Assembly: GCA_023411795.1 (NCBI GenBank)
Contig: JAEYOK010000016.1
Coordinates: 222,313 to 286,312, forward strand
Reading direction: 5' to 3'
Origin: Bacillota bacterium
GTDB lineage: Bacteria; Bacillota; Clostridia; DSM-8532
Length of the DNA stretch: 64,000 nucleotides
The translations under genes were made by a program, and so were the position numbers. This document shows, in pieces, positions 26,967 through 35,574 of this stretch; within the stretch, counting starts at the first letter, position 1; every line of letters starts with the position of its first letter. The notes below the pieces were generated by a model. That model was not told where the DNA came from, made no database searches, and saw nothing but the letters and a program-made list of their open reading frames with translations.

Positions 26967-28115
26967 TTGGAAAAAGAAGTTATAAACCAGAGACAGGCAA
27001 TACTTATTTTATCTACCTTTATTATCGGTAGTTCCGCCGTTCTGGGAACTGGTGCACAAACAAAGCAGGATGTATGGCTAACTATTATTATTGCAATGGC
27101 AGCTGCAAGTTTGGTAATGGCCGTATACGGAAGGATTTCCAAGCTTTTTCCGGGAAAGAACTTTTACGAAATACTGGACTTTTTATTTGGAAAAGTATTT
27201 GGGAAAATAATTTCTTCCATCTTTGTCTTTTATGCTTTACATTTGGGAGCGCTTATTCTAAGAGACTTTGCAGAGTTTGTTCGAATTGTTTCCTTACAGG
27301 AGACTCCCGGATTTATATTTGCTATATCTGCTGTTACTATTACCATATTTGCAGTCAGAAGTGGTATAGAGAATCTGGGAAGATTTATCGCCATATTTTT
27401 CCCCATCTTAACTTTTGCGATAGTAGCTGTTACCTTACTTTCTGCACCGCTATTTAATTTTAACAATTTAAAACCCGTTTTATATAATGGAATAATACCG
27501 GTTTTAGATGCCTCTTTTCATGTTTTTGGCTTTCCATTTGGCGAAACAGTACTATTCTTATGCCTGATGGGGAGCATCAGAAAAAATAGCAGCGCATATA
27601 AAATATATTATATATCACTTTTAATCGGGGGTATTTTCTTAATAATAATTTCGGTAAGGTCAATTCTGGTTCTGGGTGTTCCCAGCACATTAATACAGAA
27701 CTTTGCTTCATTTGCCTCAACACGATTAATCAAAGTAGGATCATTTTTCCAAAGAATAGAGGCTACTGTAGCTATTATTTTTATGATAAGCGGATTTACA
27801 AAAAGCACTGTCTGCCTGTATTCAGCAACTAAAGGTATAGCACAAATATTGAATATAAAAGATTACCGTACTCTGGCGGGGTCTTTGGGTATATTGATGG
27901 CTTTAAGCTCAATGATTATTCATAAAGATGCGGTAGAGTTGCTTGAATGGACCGCAAAAATATATTCTTATTACGCCATCCCATTCCAAATCATCATTCC
28001 CCTAATAGTATGGATAACTGCCGAGATTAAAACCAGAACATCGAAAAAGAGTAAGAACGAAGAAGAGACTGAAGAGACAAATAAAGAAGCAATTCCTTCC
28101 CGTAATCCAGTATAG
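26967..28115 (+). CDS. Spore germinant receptor B subunit (GerAB, APC-type permease family)
   Basis: The 382-residue membrane protein starts at TTG 26967 behind AAAGGGAG. It opens with INQRQAILILSTFIIGSSAVLG, the typical GerAB beginning, and has about ten spans, with FYEILDFLFGKVFGKI and LLEWTAKIYSYYAIPFQIIIPL. GerAB proteins bind the germinant inside the membrane and are distant relatives of amino-acid permeases. The C-terminus is charged and loose (KKSKNEEETEETNKE). It completes a four-gene receptor operon in the order A, C, D-like, B. Confidence 0.92.
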   Translation: MEKEVINQRQAILILSTFIIGSSAVLGTGAQTKQDVWLTIIIAMAAASLVMAVYGRISKLFPGKNFYEILDFLFGKVFGKIISSIFVFYALHLGALILRDFAEFVRIVSLQETPGFIFAISAVTITIFAVRSGIENLGRFIAIFFPILTFAIVAVTLLSAPLFNFNNLKPVLYNGIIPVLDASFHVFGFPFGETVLFLCLMGSIRKNSSAYKIYYISLLIGGIFLIIISVRSILVLGVPSTLIQNFASFASTRLIKVGSFFQRIEATVAIIFMISGFTKSTVCLYSATKGIAQILNIKDYRTLAGSLGILMALSSMIIHKDAVELLEWTAKIYSYYAIPFQIIIPLIVWITAEIKTRTSKKSKNEEETEETNKEAIPSRNPV

Positions 28116-28304
28116 TAAGACTTATAAACGGGACATTACGCTAAAAAGGGGTCCCTATAGCAGTTAAGTTTACCCATAATATATGGATATGATGACCGAG
28201 CTATGATAAAATTAAAACATCAGTAAATATATTCGCTTTAGTTGGCCTATCACGGTAATAATCACATTAATCAGCCATTAATATTGATTATGGAGGTTTA
28301 GTCT

Positions 28305-29588
28305 ATGATGTTTAAGCTTAAACCGGGCTTTTTAATGGGTGCTGCATCCGCAGCTACGCAGATTGAAGGCGGAGAGTTAGGACATAACTGGAACGACTGG
28401 TATGAGAGAGGGAACATCAAGGATGGGTCAAATCCGGCGAGAACCAACGACCACTATAACCGCTGGAAAGAGGATGCCGATTTAATGGCATCAATGGGTC
28501 TTCAGATTTATCGTTTCGGAATAGAGTGGGTAAGGCTTTGTCCCACTGAGGGCACGGTTGATGAAACTGCTATCGCTCATTATCGGGAGGAAATTAAATA
28601 TCTTAAAGACAAGGGTATAGATTTACTTTTAACCATTCACCATTTCACAAATCCCATGTGGTTCGAGAAAAAAGGCGGATTTACAAAGGTTGATAATATA
28701 AAATACTATCTTGACCTTGTTACCCTTGTGGTAAAATCCTTTGGAGATTTAGTCTCAGAGTACATAACAAGCAATGAGCCAAATATCTATGCAACAGGCT
28801 CCTATTTTATAGGAATGTGGCCTCCCGGAGAAAAGTCCTTAACACAGACTGTAAAAGTTATGTCTGTTATGACCATATGCCATATTGAGGCATATAAGCT
28901 AATCCACAAAATCAGAAAAGATATGGGATACAGCGATACAAAAGTCAGCTTCGCAAATCACGTACGGGTATTCGAACCGAAAAATTCCGGAAACCTTATA
29001 CATAGAATGATGTCTTCCCTTATGGAGCGTATTTTTCAGGGTGCATTAACTGAGGCTATTTGCCTCGGCAAATTCAAATGGCCTATTAAAAGGTATTTAC
29101 CGGTAGAGCCGGGTGAATACATTGATTTTATAGCTGTTAATTATTATAACCGGACCACCGTTTACCGGTTTGGTGACGGAGTAAAAGAAGATGCGCCCAA
29201 AAATGATTTAGGTTGGGAGATTTATAATGAAGGCATTGTACGTTGCTCGGAAAAGCTGTATAACGTAATTAAACGCCCCATATACATAACCGAAAACGGG
29301 ACCTGCGATAATAACGATACCTTCCGTAGTCTATATTTGTATGATCATATTAAAGCGATATGTGATTCAGAGCTCCCCTTTGAGCGTTATTATCACTGGT
29401 GCTTCTGTGATAATTTTGAATGGATTGAGGGTGAGAGCGCCAGATTCGGCCTGGTCCATGTGGATTATGAATCCCAAAAGCGTACTGTTAAGAGATCGGG
29501 AGACTTCTATTCGGAGATTATCAAAGCGGGCGGAGTAACTAAAGAAATGTTTGATAAATATGTCAAAGACCAGAAGTACCATTACTAA
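28305..29588 (+). CDS. Glycoside hydrolase family 1 beta-glycosidase
   Basis: The 427-residue cytoplasmic enzyme opens with FLMGAASAATQIEGG, has the acid/base glutamate E158 in SNEPN and the nucleophile E330 in ITENGT. It is somewhat shorter than the usual 445-480. The DNFEWIEGESARFGL segment holds the acidic/Trp pair of enzymes acting on free sugars rather than 6-phosphates. The role is hydrolysis of beta-glucosides or beta-galactosides brought in by a transporter; the next operon encodes one. ATG 28305 has GGAGG ten bases upstream; the next codon is also ATG. It is a single-gene unit with its own terminator. Confidence 0.9.
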   Translation: MMFKLKPGFLMGAASAATQIEGGELGHNWNDWYERGNIKDGSNPARTNDHYNRWKEDADLMASMGLQIYRFGIEWVRLCPTEGTVDETAIAHYREEIKYLKDKGIDLLLTIHHFTNPMWFEKKGGFTKVDNIKYYLDLVTLVVKSFGDLVSEYITSNEPNIYATGSYFIGMWPPGEKSLTQTVKVMSVMTICHIEAYKLIHKIRKDMGYSDTKVSFANHVRVFEPKNSGNLIHRMMSSLMERIFQGALTEAICLGKFKWPIKRYLPVEPGEYIDFIAVNYYNRTTVYRFGDGVKEDAPKNDLGWEIYNEGIVRCSEKLYNVIKRPIYITENGTCDNNDTFRSLYLYDHIKAICDSELPFERYYHWCFCDNFEWIEGESARFGLVHVDYESQKRTVKRSGDFYSEIIKAGGVTKEMFDKYVKDQKYHY

Positions 29589-29634
29589 AGACGTAAAATG
29601 ACAGTCTAGCGGGGCATGTCCCTGCTATGGTAAG

Positions 29635-29668
29635 GAAAACAGGGGGAGGCCCCTGTTTTCTTATTTTC
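29635..29668 (+). terminator. Terminator of the GH1 gene
   Basis: GAAAACAGGGG (29635-29645) pairs with CCCCTGTTTTC (29650-29660), followed by TTATTTT. It lies 47 bases beyond the GH1 stop codon. Confidence 0.85.
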
Positions 29669-29975
29669 ATATGGGCGCAATCTCTAATGGACAGAAAGTG
29701 CAAATTCGGACCCAACTCTAATAAAATCTAAAATATGAGTAAAAAACAGTTTATTTTACTTGTGTAAGTAATAAAATTTTAGTAAAATAATTATATACTT
29801 TTATACTCCACAAATAAATTTATGAAGGATAGTAAATTTACTTAACGAAGATGAAGTTGACAAAAAAGTGCCTAAAAAAATAGTAGTTCCGTCCAAATTA
29901 ATTATACGAAACAGCTGTATTTTGAGATAATTATTATAAATTGCTCTAATAGAACTTTACCGGCCTCGTAATAAA
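29669..29975. other. AT-rich intergenic stretch without a gene
   Basis: This part of the 500-base gap upstream of the ABC importer is very A/T-rich and holds no open frame with a ribosome site. I see no structured RNA or riboswitch. Promoter and repeats lie in the last 120 bases of the gap and are listed separately. Confidence 0.6.
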
Positions 29976-30009
29976 AATTTAGTATAAAAGCATGATAATT
30001 TAGTATAAA
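29976..30009. repeat. Tandem 13-base direct repeats just upstream of the importer promoter
   Basis: AATTTAGTATAAA occurs at 29976-29988 and again at 29997-30009, so the copies lie 21 bases apart, two turns of the helix. The second ends four bases before the -35 hexamer. Same-face spacing next to a -35 element is the usual arrangement of activator sites. Confidence 0.65.
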
Positions 30010-30013
30010 TCTA

Positions 30014-30043
30014 TTGACATTTTAACTATACCGATAGTACAAT
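30014..30043 (+). promoter_or_regulatory. Probable sigma-A promoter of the carbohydrate importer operon
   Basis: TTGACA (30014-30019) and TACAAT (30038-30043) are 18 bases apart. The start of the transcript should lie near 30050, about 40 bases upstream of the binding-protein ATG at 30090. Confidence 0.75.
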
Positions 30044-30089
30044 TATTTTGTGCCCGTTGAAGGGTAACGAAAAGATCAGGAGGGATACT

Positions 30090-31433
30090 ATGAGAAAAAA
30101 CATCTCACGCATTTTAATTCTTTTACTGGTTCTTACACTAACATTCTCAATCGCAGGCTGTGGTCAGCAGGCTGCTCCTGCTGTAACAGACTCCAATACT
30201 CCTACTGCAAGTGGCGATAGCAAAGACCCGGTTGCCCCGGCTCAAAAAGAAAAGCTTACAATTTGGGCATGGGATCCAAACTTTAACATCGCTATTATGA
30301 ACGCTGCTAAAGAAGCATATGCAGCCATCAATCCAAACGTAGAAATTGAAATCGTTGAGTTCGCAAAAGCCGATGTAGAGCAAAAGCTACTTGTAAACCT
30401 CTCGTCAGGCACAACTGATAGTCTTCCGGACATAGTTTTGATTGAAGACTATAATGCTCTCAAGTATTTAGGCGCATATCCAGACAGTTTTGCTGATTTG
30501 ACAAATAAAATCGATTATTCAACATTCGCTCAATATAAAGTAAAACTGATGACCACTAACGGCAAAACATACGGTATTCCTTTTGACTCCGGTGTTGCAG
30601 GAACCTTCTATCGCAAGGATCTTCTTGAGCAAGCAGGATTTACCGCAAAAGATCTCGAAAACATCACATGGGATCGTTTCATAGAAATTGGAGAACAAGT
30701 AAAAGCAAAGACCGGTGCTTATATGTGCGCATTTGATCCTTCAGACGGTGGATTAGTACGTATTATGCTTCAATCTGCAGGCGCATGGTATTTTAATGCG
30801 GACGGAACTCCTAATCTGACAAATAACCCTGCAATGAAGAAAGCTGTTGAAACCTATGCTAAGATCATTAATTCAAGCATGACAATGCAGACCTCTGGTT
30901 GGAATGAATGGGTTGCCGCTATTAACAGTGGTAATGCAGCAAGTATATCAACCGGTGTATGGATCATGGGTTCAATCAAAGCCGAAGCTTCACAATCAGG
31001 AAAATGGGCTTTAGCTCCTATTCCAAGATTAGACATCGCAGGTTCTGTAAATGCTTCAAACCTTGGCGGATCCAGCTGGTATATTCTTAATTCATCCAAA
31101 GCAAAAGATACAGCAATTGATTTCTTCAACAAGATATATGGAAACGATGTTGCTTTCTATCAGAAGATTTTGGTTGAGAACGGTGGAGTAGGAACATATT
31201 TACCTTCTCAGAGCGGCGAAGCTTATGTTAAGCCAGACGAGTTCTTTGGCGGACAGAAGGTATTCGTAGACTTAGCTAAATATATGAAAGAAATTCCTGC
31301 TGTTGACTACGGAGCATATACATATGAAGCAGACGCTGCTATAGCTGCTATACTGCCTTCAGTATATACCGGTGGCGATGTTGATGCACTTCTTAAAGAT
31401 GCTCAAGCACAGGTAGAGTCTTCTATTCAATAA
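30090..31433 (+). CDS. Carbohydrate ABC transporter substrate-binding lipoprotein (family 1)
   Basis: I start at ATG 30090 behind AGGAGGG; the longer open frame from 30048 crosses the promoter region. The 447-residue product has a lipoprotein signal ending FSIAGC (cysteine about residue 24), a low-complexity linker to about residue 55, then an SBP_bac_1 fold (LTIWAWDPNFNIAIMNAAKEAY; PDIVLIEDYNALKYLG; YGIPFDSGVAGTFYRKDLLEQAG; GWNEWVAAINSGNAA). This is the solute receptor of a CUT1 importer for oligosaccharides or glycerol-linked sugars. Two permease genes follow. No ATPase gene is present; a shared MsmK-type ATPase elsewhere would be needed. Confidence 0.93.
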   Translation: MRKNISRILILLLVLTLTFSIAGCGQQAAPAVTDSNTPTASGDSKDPVAPAQKEKLTIWAWDPNFNIAIMNAAKEAYAAINPNVEIEIVEFAKADVEQKLLVNLSSGTTDSLPDIVLIEDYNALKYLGAYPDSFADLTNKIDYSTFAQYKVKLMTTNGKTYGIPFDSGVAGTFYRKDLLEQAGFTAKDLENITWDRFIEIGEQVKAKTGAYMCAFDPSDGGLVRIMLQSAGAWYFNADGTPNLTNNPAMKKAVETYAKIINSSMTMQTSGWNEWVAAINSGNAASISTGVWIMGSIKAEASQSGKWALAPIPRLDIAGSVNASNLGGSSWYILNSSKAKDTAIDFFNKIYGNDVAFYQKILVENGGVGTYLPSQSGEAYVKPDEFFGGQKVFVDLAKYMKEIPAVDYGAYTYEADAAIAAILPSVYTGGDVDALLKDAQAQVESSIQ

Positions 31434-31472
31434 TTTATTTAGTTAAGGTTTATTATTGAACAAGATCAATTT

Positions 31473-31514
31473 AAGAGCGGGTGCTTTTTAAAAAAGTTAC
31501 TCGCTCTTTTTAAA
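31473..31514 (+). terminator. Partial terminator between binding protein and permeases
   Basis: AAGAGCG (31473-31479) pairs with CGCTCTT (31502-31508), followed by a short T-run. A weak terminator here would let some transcripts pass into the permease genes and leave the binding protein in excess. Confidence 0.6.
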
Positions 31515-31568
31515 AGAAACATCAATGGAATTATCTAATATATCTAAGCAAGAAAGAAGGGTTGCCCT

Positions 31569-32462
31569 ATGAAGACTAAGCGTATTAGAGGAGTGACAGT
31601 AATTCAGAATAGGAGTGGCTGGCTGTTTATAGGATTAGCGGTGATATTGGTTGCCTGCTTCACCCTATATCCGGTTGTCAGCTCATTTTTAATGTCATTC
31701 CAAACAGGAAAAGGTGCTGTATATACTTTTAACGGCTTAGGGAATTTCAAAAGGCTACTTACTGACACAGTCTTTTTACAGGCACTTAAGAATACTTTTA
31801 TATACTTCTTGTTTCAGGTCCCTATAATGACAATTCTGGCTCTTTTAATTGCCAATATACTTAATAGTCCAAAACTTAAATTTAGGGGATTATTTAGAAC
31901 GGCAATATTTTTACCATGTGTTACATCACTGGTTGCTTATTCGGTGTTGTTCAAAAGTATGTTTTCTATAAATGGTCTGGTAAATCGTATCCTAATGAGT
32001 TTACATATAATCGGAGATCCTATTCCGTGGTTAACTAACGCTTTTTGGGCGAAGGTTCTGATTATTATTGCACTGACATGGCGCTGGACAGGTTATAATG
32101 TAATCTTTTACTTATCCGCACTACAGCAAATTGACCCCTCGATGTACGAGGCGGCTGAATTAGACGGAGCTAATAAAACTCAGCAGTTCTTTCACATTGT
32201 AATTCCAATGCTGATGCCGGTTATCCTTTTTACTTCAGTATTATCCACTAACGGAACCCTTCAGCTTTTCGATGAATCATATAATATCACAGTGGGAGGA
32301 CCGGGTAACGCTACTTTATCCCTTTCCCACTACATATATAATATATTGTTTAAATTTACGCCTAATTTCGGATATGCCTCTACGGTTTCATATGTAATTG
32401 TGTTCTTTGTAGCAATTCTGGCATTTCTCCAGTTTAGAGTGGCAGGTGATAGAAATGAATAA
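31569..32462 (+). CDS. Carbohydrate ABC transporter permease (MsmF/UgpA type)
   Basis: The 297-residue protein has six membrane spans and the EAA coupling loop YEAAELDGANKTQQFFHIVIP near residue 195-215. It belongs to the MalF-like branch of CUT1 permeases. ATG 31569 has AAGAAGG upstream. The 3' end overlaps the next permease gene by eight bases. The two permeases should pair in the membrane to pass the sugar delivered by the lipoprotein. Confidence 0.93.
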   Translation: MKTKRIRGVTVIQNRSGWLFIGLAVILVACFTLYPVVSSFLMSFQTGKGAVYTFNGLGNFKRLLTDTVFLQALKNTFIYFLFQVPIMTILALLIANILNSPKLKFRGLFRTAIFLPCVTSLVAYSVLFKSMFSINGLVNRILMSLHIIGDPIPWLTNAFWAKVLIIIALTWRWTGYNVIFYLSALQQIDPSMYEAAELDGANKTQQFFHIVIPMLMPVILFTSVLSTNGTLQLFDESYNITVGGPGNATLSLSHYIYNILFKFTPNFGYASTVSYVIVFFVAILAFLQFRVAGDRNE

Positions 32463-33261
32463 GATAAAAACATTTTTTATGTATATATTTATTACGATAA
32501 CAGCTTTCCTATCAATATTTCCTTTTATCTGGATGATTATTGGTGCTACTAATGCATCAGTAGATGTTACAAAAGGAAAGTTGACTTTTGGGTCTGAATT
32601 AATCAACAACTTGATAAAAACTAATCAAATGATGAATCTAAAACAGGTATTAACAAATTCTGCGATCATAGCTATATTTGGTACGATAATAACCTTAATT
32701 GTCGCATCTATGGCGGGTTACGGCTTTGAGATATACAAAAATAAAGTAAGAGAAAAGATTTATAACTTTTTCCTTTTAACAATGATGGTACCTTTTGCGG
32801 CAATCTTAATTCCCTTGTTTAAAATATTTTCTAAGCTAGGTATGCTGAACTCATATGCAGCCGTTATAATTCCGACCATAGCGCAGGTTTTTGTAATTTT
32901 CTTTTTCCGGCAGAGCACCAAGTCTTTCCAGAAAGAATTAATACAAGCTGCCAGGGTAGATGGCTTGAACGAATTACAAGCATTTTTCTATATCTATTTT
33001 CCATCTATGAAGTCTACTTATGCTGCCGGAGCCATTATTGTCTTTATGACCAATTGGAATAGCTTTATGTGGCCATTGATTGTTCTTCAGTCAAATGATA
33101 AAAGGACTATGACTCTTGCCATATCATCATTATCTTCTTCATATACGCCGGATTACGGTGTAATGATGACAGCTATTATTATTGCAACACTACCGATGGT
33201 TTTGTTATTCTTTACTATGCAAAAACAATTTGTTGAGGGAATGCTCGGTTCGGTTAAGTAA
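32455..33261 (+). CDS. Carbohydrate ABC transporter permease (MsmG/UgpE type)
   Basis: The 268-residue MalG-like permease has six spans and the EAA loop QAARVDGLNELQAFFYIYFP. I take ATG 32455 as start, with AGGTG upstream inside the previous gene; GTG 32446 is an alternative that adds three residues. It ends in the usual short tail (FVEGMLGSVK) that contacts the ATPase. No gene for that ATPase lies in the window. Confidence 0.93.
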   Translation: MNKIKTFFMYIFITITAFLSIFPFIWMIIGATNASVDVTKGKLTFGSELINNLIKTNQMMNLKQVLTNSAIIAIFGTIITLIVASMAGYGFEIYKNKVREKIYNFFLLTMMVPFAAILIPLFKIFSKLGMLNSYAAVIIPTIAQVFVIFFFRQSTKSFQKELIQAARVDGLNELQAFFYIYFPSMKSTYAAGAIIVFMTNWNSFMWPLIVLQSNDKRTMTLAISSLSSSYTPDYGVMMTAIIIATLPMVLLFFTMQKQFVEGMLGSVK

Positions 33262-33283
33262 GTATTAAAGGAGAGACATTATT

Positions 33284-35530
33284 ATGGGCAAAATCTTAGA
33301 ATTTCAAAAGGATTGGTTCTTCAGTAAAAATTATGAACCCGGAATGGAGAATAATCATTCTGTAGAAGGCATGGAATCCATTCAGCTTCCTCATGCAAAT
33401 GTTGAATTGCCATATAACTATTTCAGTGAGTCGCTATTTCAAACCATAAGCTGTTATAAAAAAGTTTTTAAAGGACCTGAATTATTTGATAATCAAATAT
33501 TAAGGCTAAGATTTGATGGGGTTATGGCTTGTGCTAAGGTTTATTTAAATGGGGCTTACTTAGGTGAACACCTGGGGGGATATACTCCTTTTTCTTTTGA
33601 AATTCAAAGCATAGTTAAAGATAAAGAAGACAATTATCTTACATTGGTTGTTGATTCTACAGAAAGACCTGATGTACCTCCATTTGGAGGTGTAATAGAT
33701 TATTTAACTTACGGTGGAATCTATCGCGAAGTCTATCTGGAGACATTTGAGCCATTGTTTATAGAGAATGTTAAAGCTGAAGCTATCGATGTGTTAAATC
33801 CTGTTAAAGAGCTTAAGCTGGATATTCATTTGGATAACCGTCTTGAGGAAACACCCGTTACTGCCGAGATTAAGGTATCGATTGCAGATTTATCGGGTGA
33901 GGTAATCGCTGAGACTTCTGAAACTCGTTTAGTTAATTCGGGCAAGAAATCTTACACATTAAAAATTACAGAGCTGAATAATATAAGACTGTGGGATATT
34001 GAAGACCCGACACTATATTTAATTAATGTAGAAATTAATTATGATGAAAAAGTAGAAAAATATAGTACCCGATTCGGATTCAGAGAGTGTAATTTCACTC
34101 CCGAAGGATTTTTCCTGAACGGAAAAAAAGTGAAAATTGTTGGGTTAAACAGACACCAATCCTATCCATATGTTGGTTATGCAATGCCTAAAAGGGTTCA
34201 ACAGAAAGATGCTGATATTATTAAGTATGAGCTGTGCTGTAATCTGGCAAGATCATCCCATTACCCACCGTCTGTTCATTTCCTGGACAGATGTGATGAA
34301 ATAGGCCTACTGGTTTTTGAAGAACTTCCGGGGTGGCAGCATATAGGAGATGAATCCTGGAAAAAGGTCGGAATACATAATATTCAAGAGATGATTGAGA
34401 GGGATTGGAACCATCCGTCAATTATTTTGTGGGGCGTTCGTATCAATGAATCCCAGGATGATGATAGTTTTTATATCAGGACCAATGAGCTTGCCCACAG
34501 TCTGGATACGACCCGTCAGACAGGTGGAGTTCGCTATATAGATAATAGCAATCTACTAGAAGACGTTTATACCATGAATGATTTTGTTCATTCAGGCGCT
34601 AATATCGGCCTTCGAAAGCAACAGGATGTAACGGGATTATCGCATAAAGTACCTTATCTTGTTACTGAGTACAACGGACATATGTATCCTACAAAAAAAA
34701 CCGATTGTGAAGAACGTCAAATGAACCATGTCCTTAGACATCTTAAAGTACAGGATGCATCATGGGCAGATGATTCAATTTCCGGAGCAATCGGCTGGTG
34801 TTCGTTTGACTACAATACACATAGCGATTTTGGCGCCGGCGACATGATTTGTCATCACGGTGTTATGGATATGTTCAGAATCCCTAAGTTTGCTGCTTTC
34901 ACATACGGTTCACAGGTTTCACCTGAGAAAAAAGTAGTTTTAGAGCCTGTAACCTTTTGGGCAAGAGGAGAAAGAAGTGAAACAACGGTATTGCCTCTTG
35001 TGGTGCTGACAAACTGTGACTGGATAACACTACAGTTTGGAAATTATGATCCTATTCCTGTTCACCAGAAATCAAACGAGTTTAGTCACTTACCGTATCC
35101 GCCATTTATAATTAATATGTCTGATATTCCTTTTGAGCAGATAAGTCAATGGGGTATGAAGTGGGAGGACGGAACAATTACCGGTTATGTCGGAGATAAA
35201 CCTGTAAAGGTTGTTAGAATGGTGAGGAACCCTGTTCCTTCCAAATTGGTGGTTATAGCTGATGATAATAAACTAAATGCGGGAGAAAAGGATGCAACCC
35301 GTGTTGTTGTTAAACTTGTGGATCAGTATGACAGGCCTCTTCCCTTTATTAATGCCATAGTAAAAATAGAAATAACCGGGCCTGCACGTATTCTAGGACC
35401 CTCAGAAATAGTTCTTACATGCGGTTCCACAGGGTTCTGGGTTGAATCCGATGGTAATAGCGGAGAGGTAAAGATAGATATTTCATGTCATGGTTTTAGA
35501 GCTGATCCTATAAAAATCTTGATTCAATAA
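33284..35530 (+). CDS. Glycoside hydrolase family 2 (beta-galactosidase-like)
   Basis: The 748-residue enzyme shows the GH2 domain order: sugar-binding jelly roll (about 1-165), Ig-like domain (165-275), TIM barrel (275-570) and C-terminal beta domains. The acid/base glutamate is E389 in RINESQ and the nucleophile E462 in VTEYNG. GWCSFDYNTHSDFG and HHGVMDMFRIPK match the beta-galactosidase branch in which I place it, although beta-glucuronidase or another beta-glycosidase is possible. There is no signal peptide, so it acts in the cytoplasm on imported substrate. It starts at ATG 33284 behind AAAGGAGAG, 22 bases after the permease gene, so all four genes are one operon. Confidence 0.9.
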   Translation: MGKILEFQKDWFFSKNYEPGMENNHSVEGMESIQLPHANVELPYNYFSESLFQTISCYKKVFKGPELFDNQILRLRFDGVMACAKVYLNGAYLGEHLGGYTPFSFEIQSIVKDKEDNYLTLVVDSTERPDVPPFGGVIDYLTYGGIYREVYLETFEPLFIENVKAEAIDVLNPVKELKLDIHLDNRLEETPVTAEIKVSIADLSGEVIAETSETRLVNSGKKSYTLKITELNNIRLWDIEDPTLYLINVEINYDEKVEKYSTRFGFRECNFTPEGFFLNGKKVKIVGLNRHQSYPYVGYAMPKRVQQKDADIIKYELCCNLARSSHYPPSVHFLDRCDEIGLLVFEELPGWQHIGDESWKKVGIHNIQEMIERDWNHPSIILWGVRINESQDDDSFYIRTNELAHSLDTTRQTGGVRYIDNSNLLEDVYTMNDFVHSGANIGLRKQQDVTGLSHKVPYLVTEYNGHMYPTKKTDCEERQMNHVLRHLKVQDASWADDSISGAIGWCSFDYNTHSDFGAGDMICHHGVMDMFRIPKFAAFTYGSQVSPEKKVVLEPVTFWARGERSETTVLPLVVLTNCDWITLQFGNYDPIPVHQKSNEFSHLPYPPFIINMSDIPFEQISQWGMKWEDGTITGYVGDKPVKVVRMVRNPVPSKLVVIADDNKLNAGEKDATRVVVKLVDQYDRPLPFINAIVKIEITGPARILGPSEIVLTCGSTGFWVESDGNSGEVKIDISCHGFRADPIKILIQ

Positions 35531-35574
35531 CAGTAATGTTGTGTAAATAATAGAGTAGACAAGGAGGGACTAAT

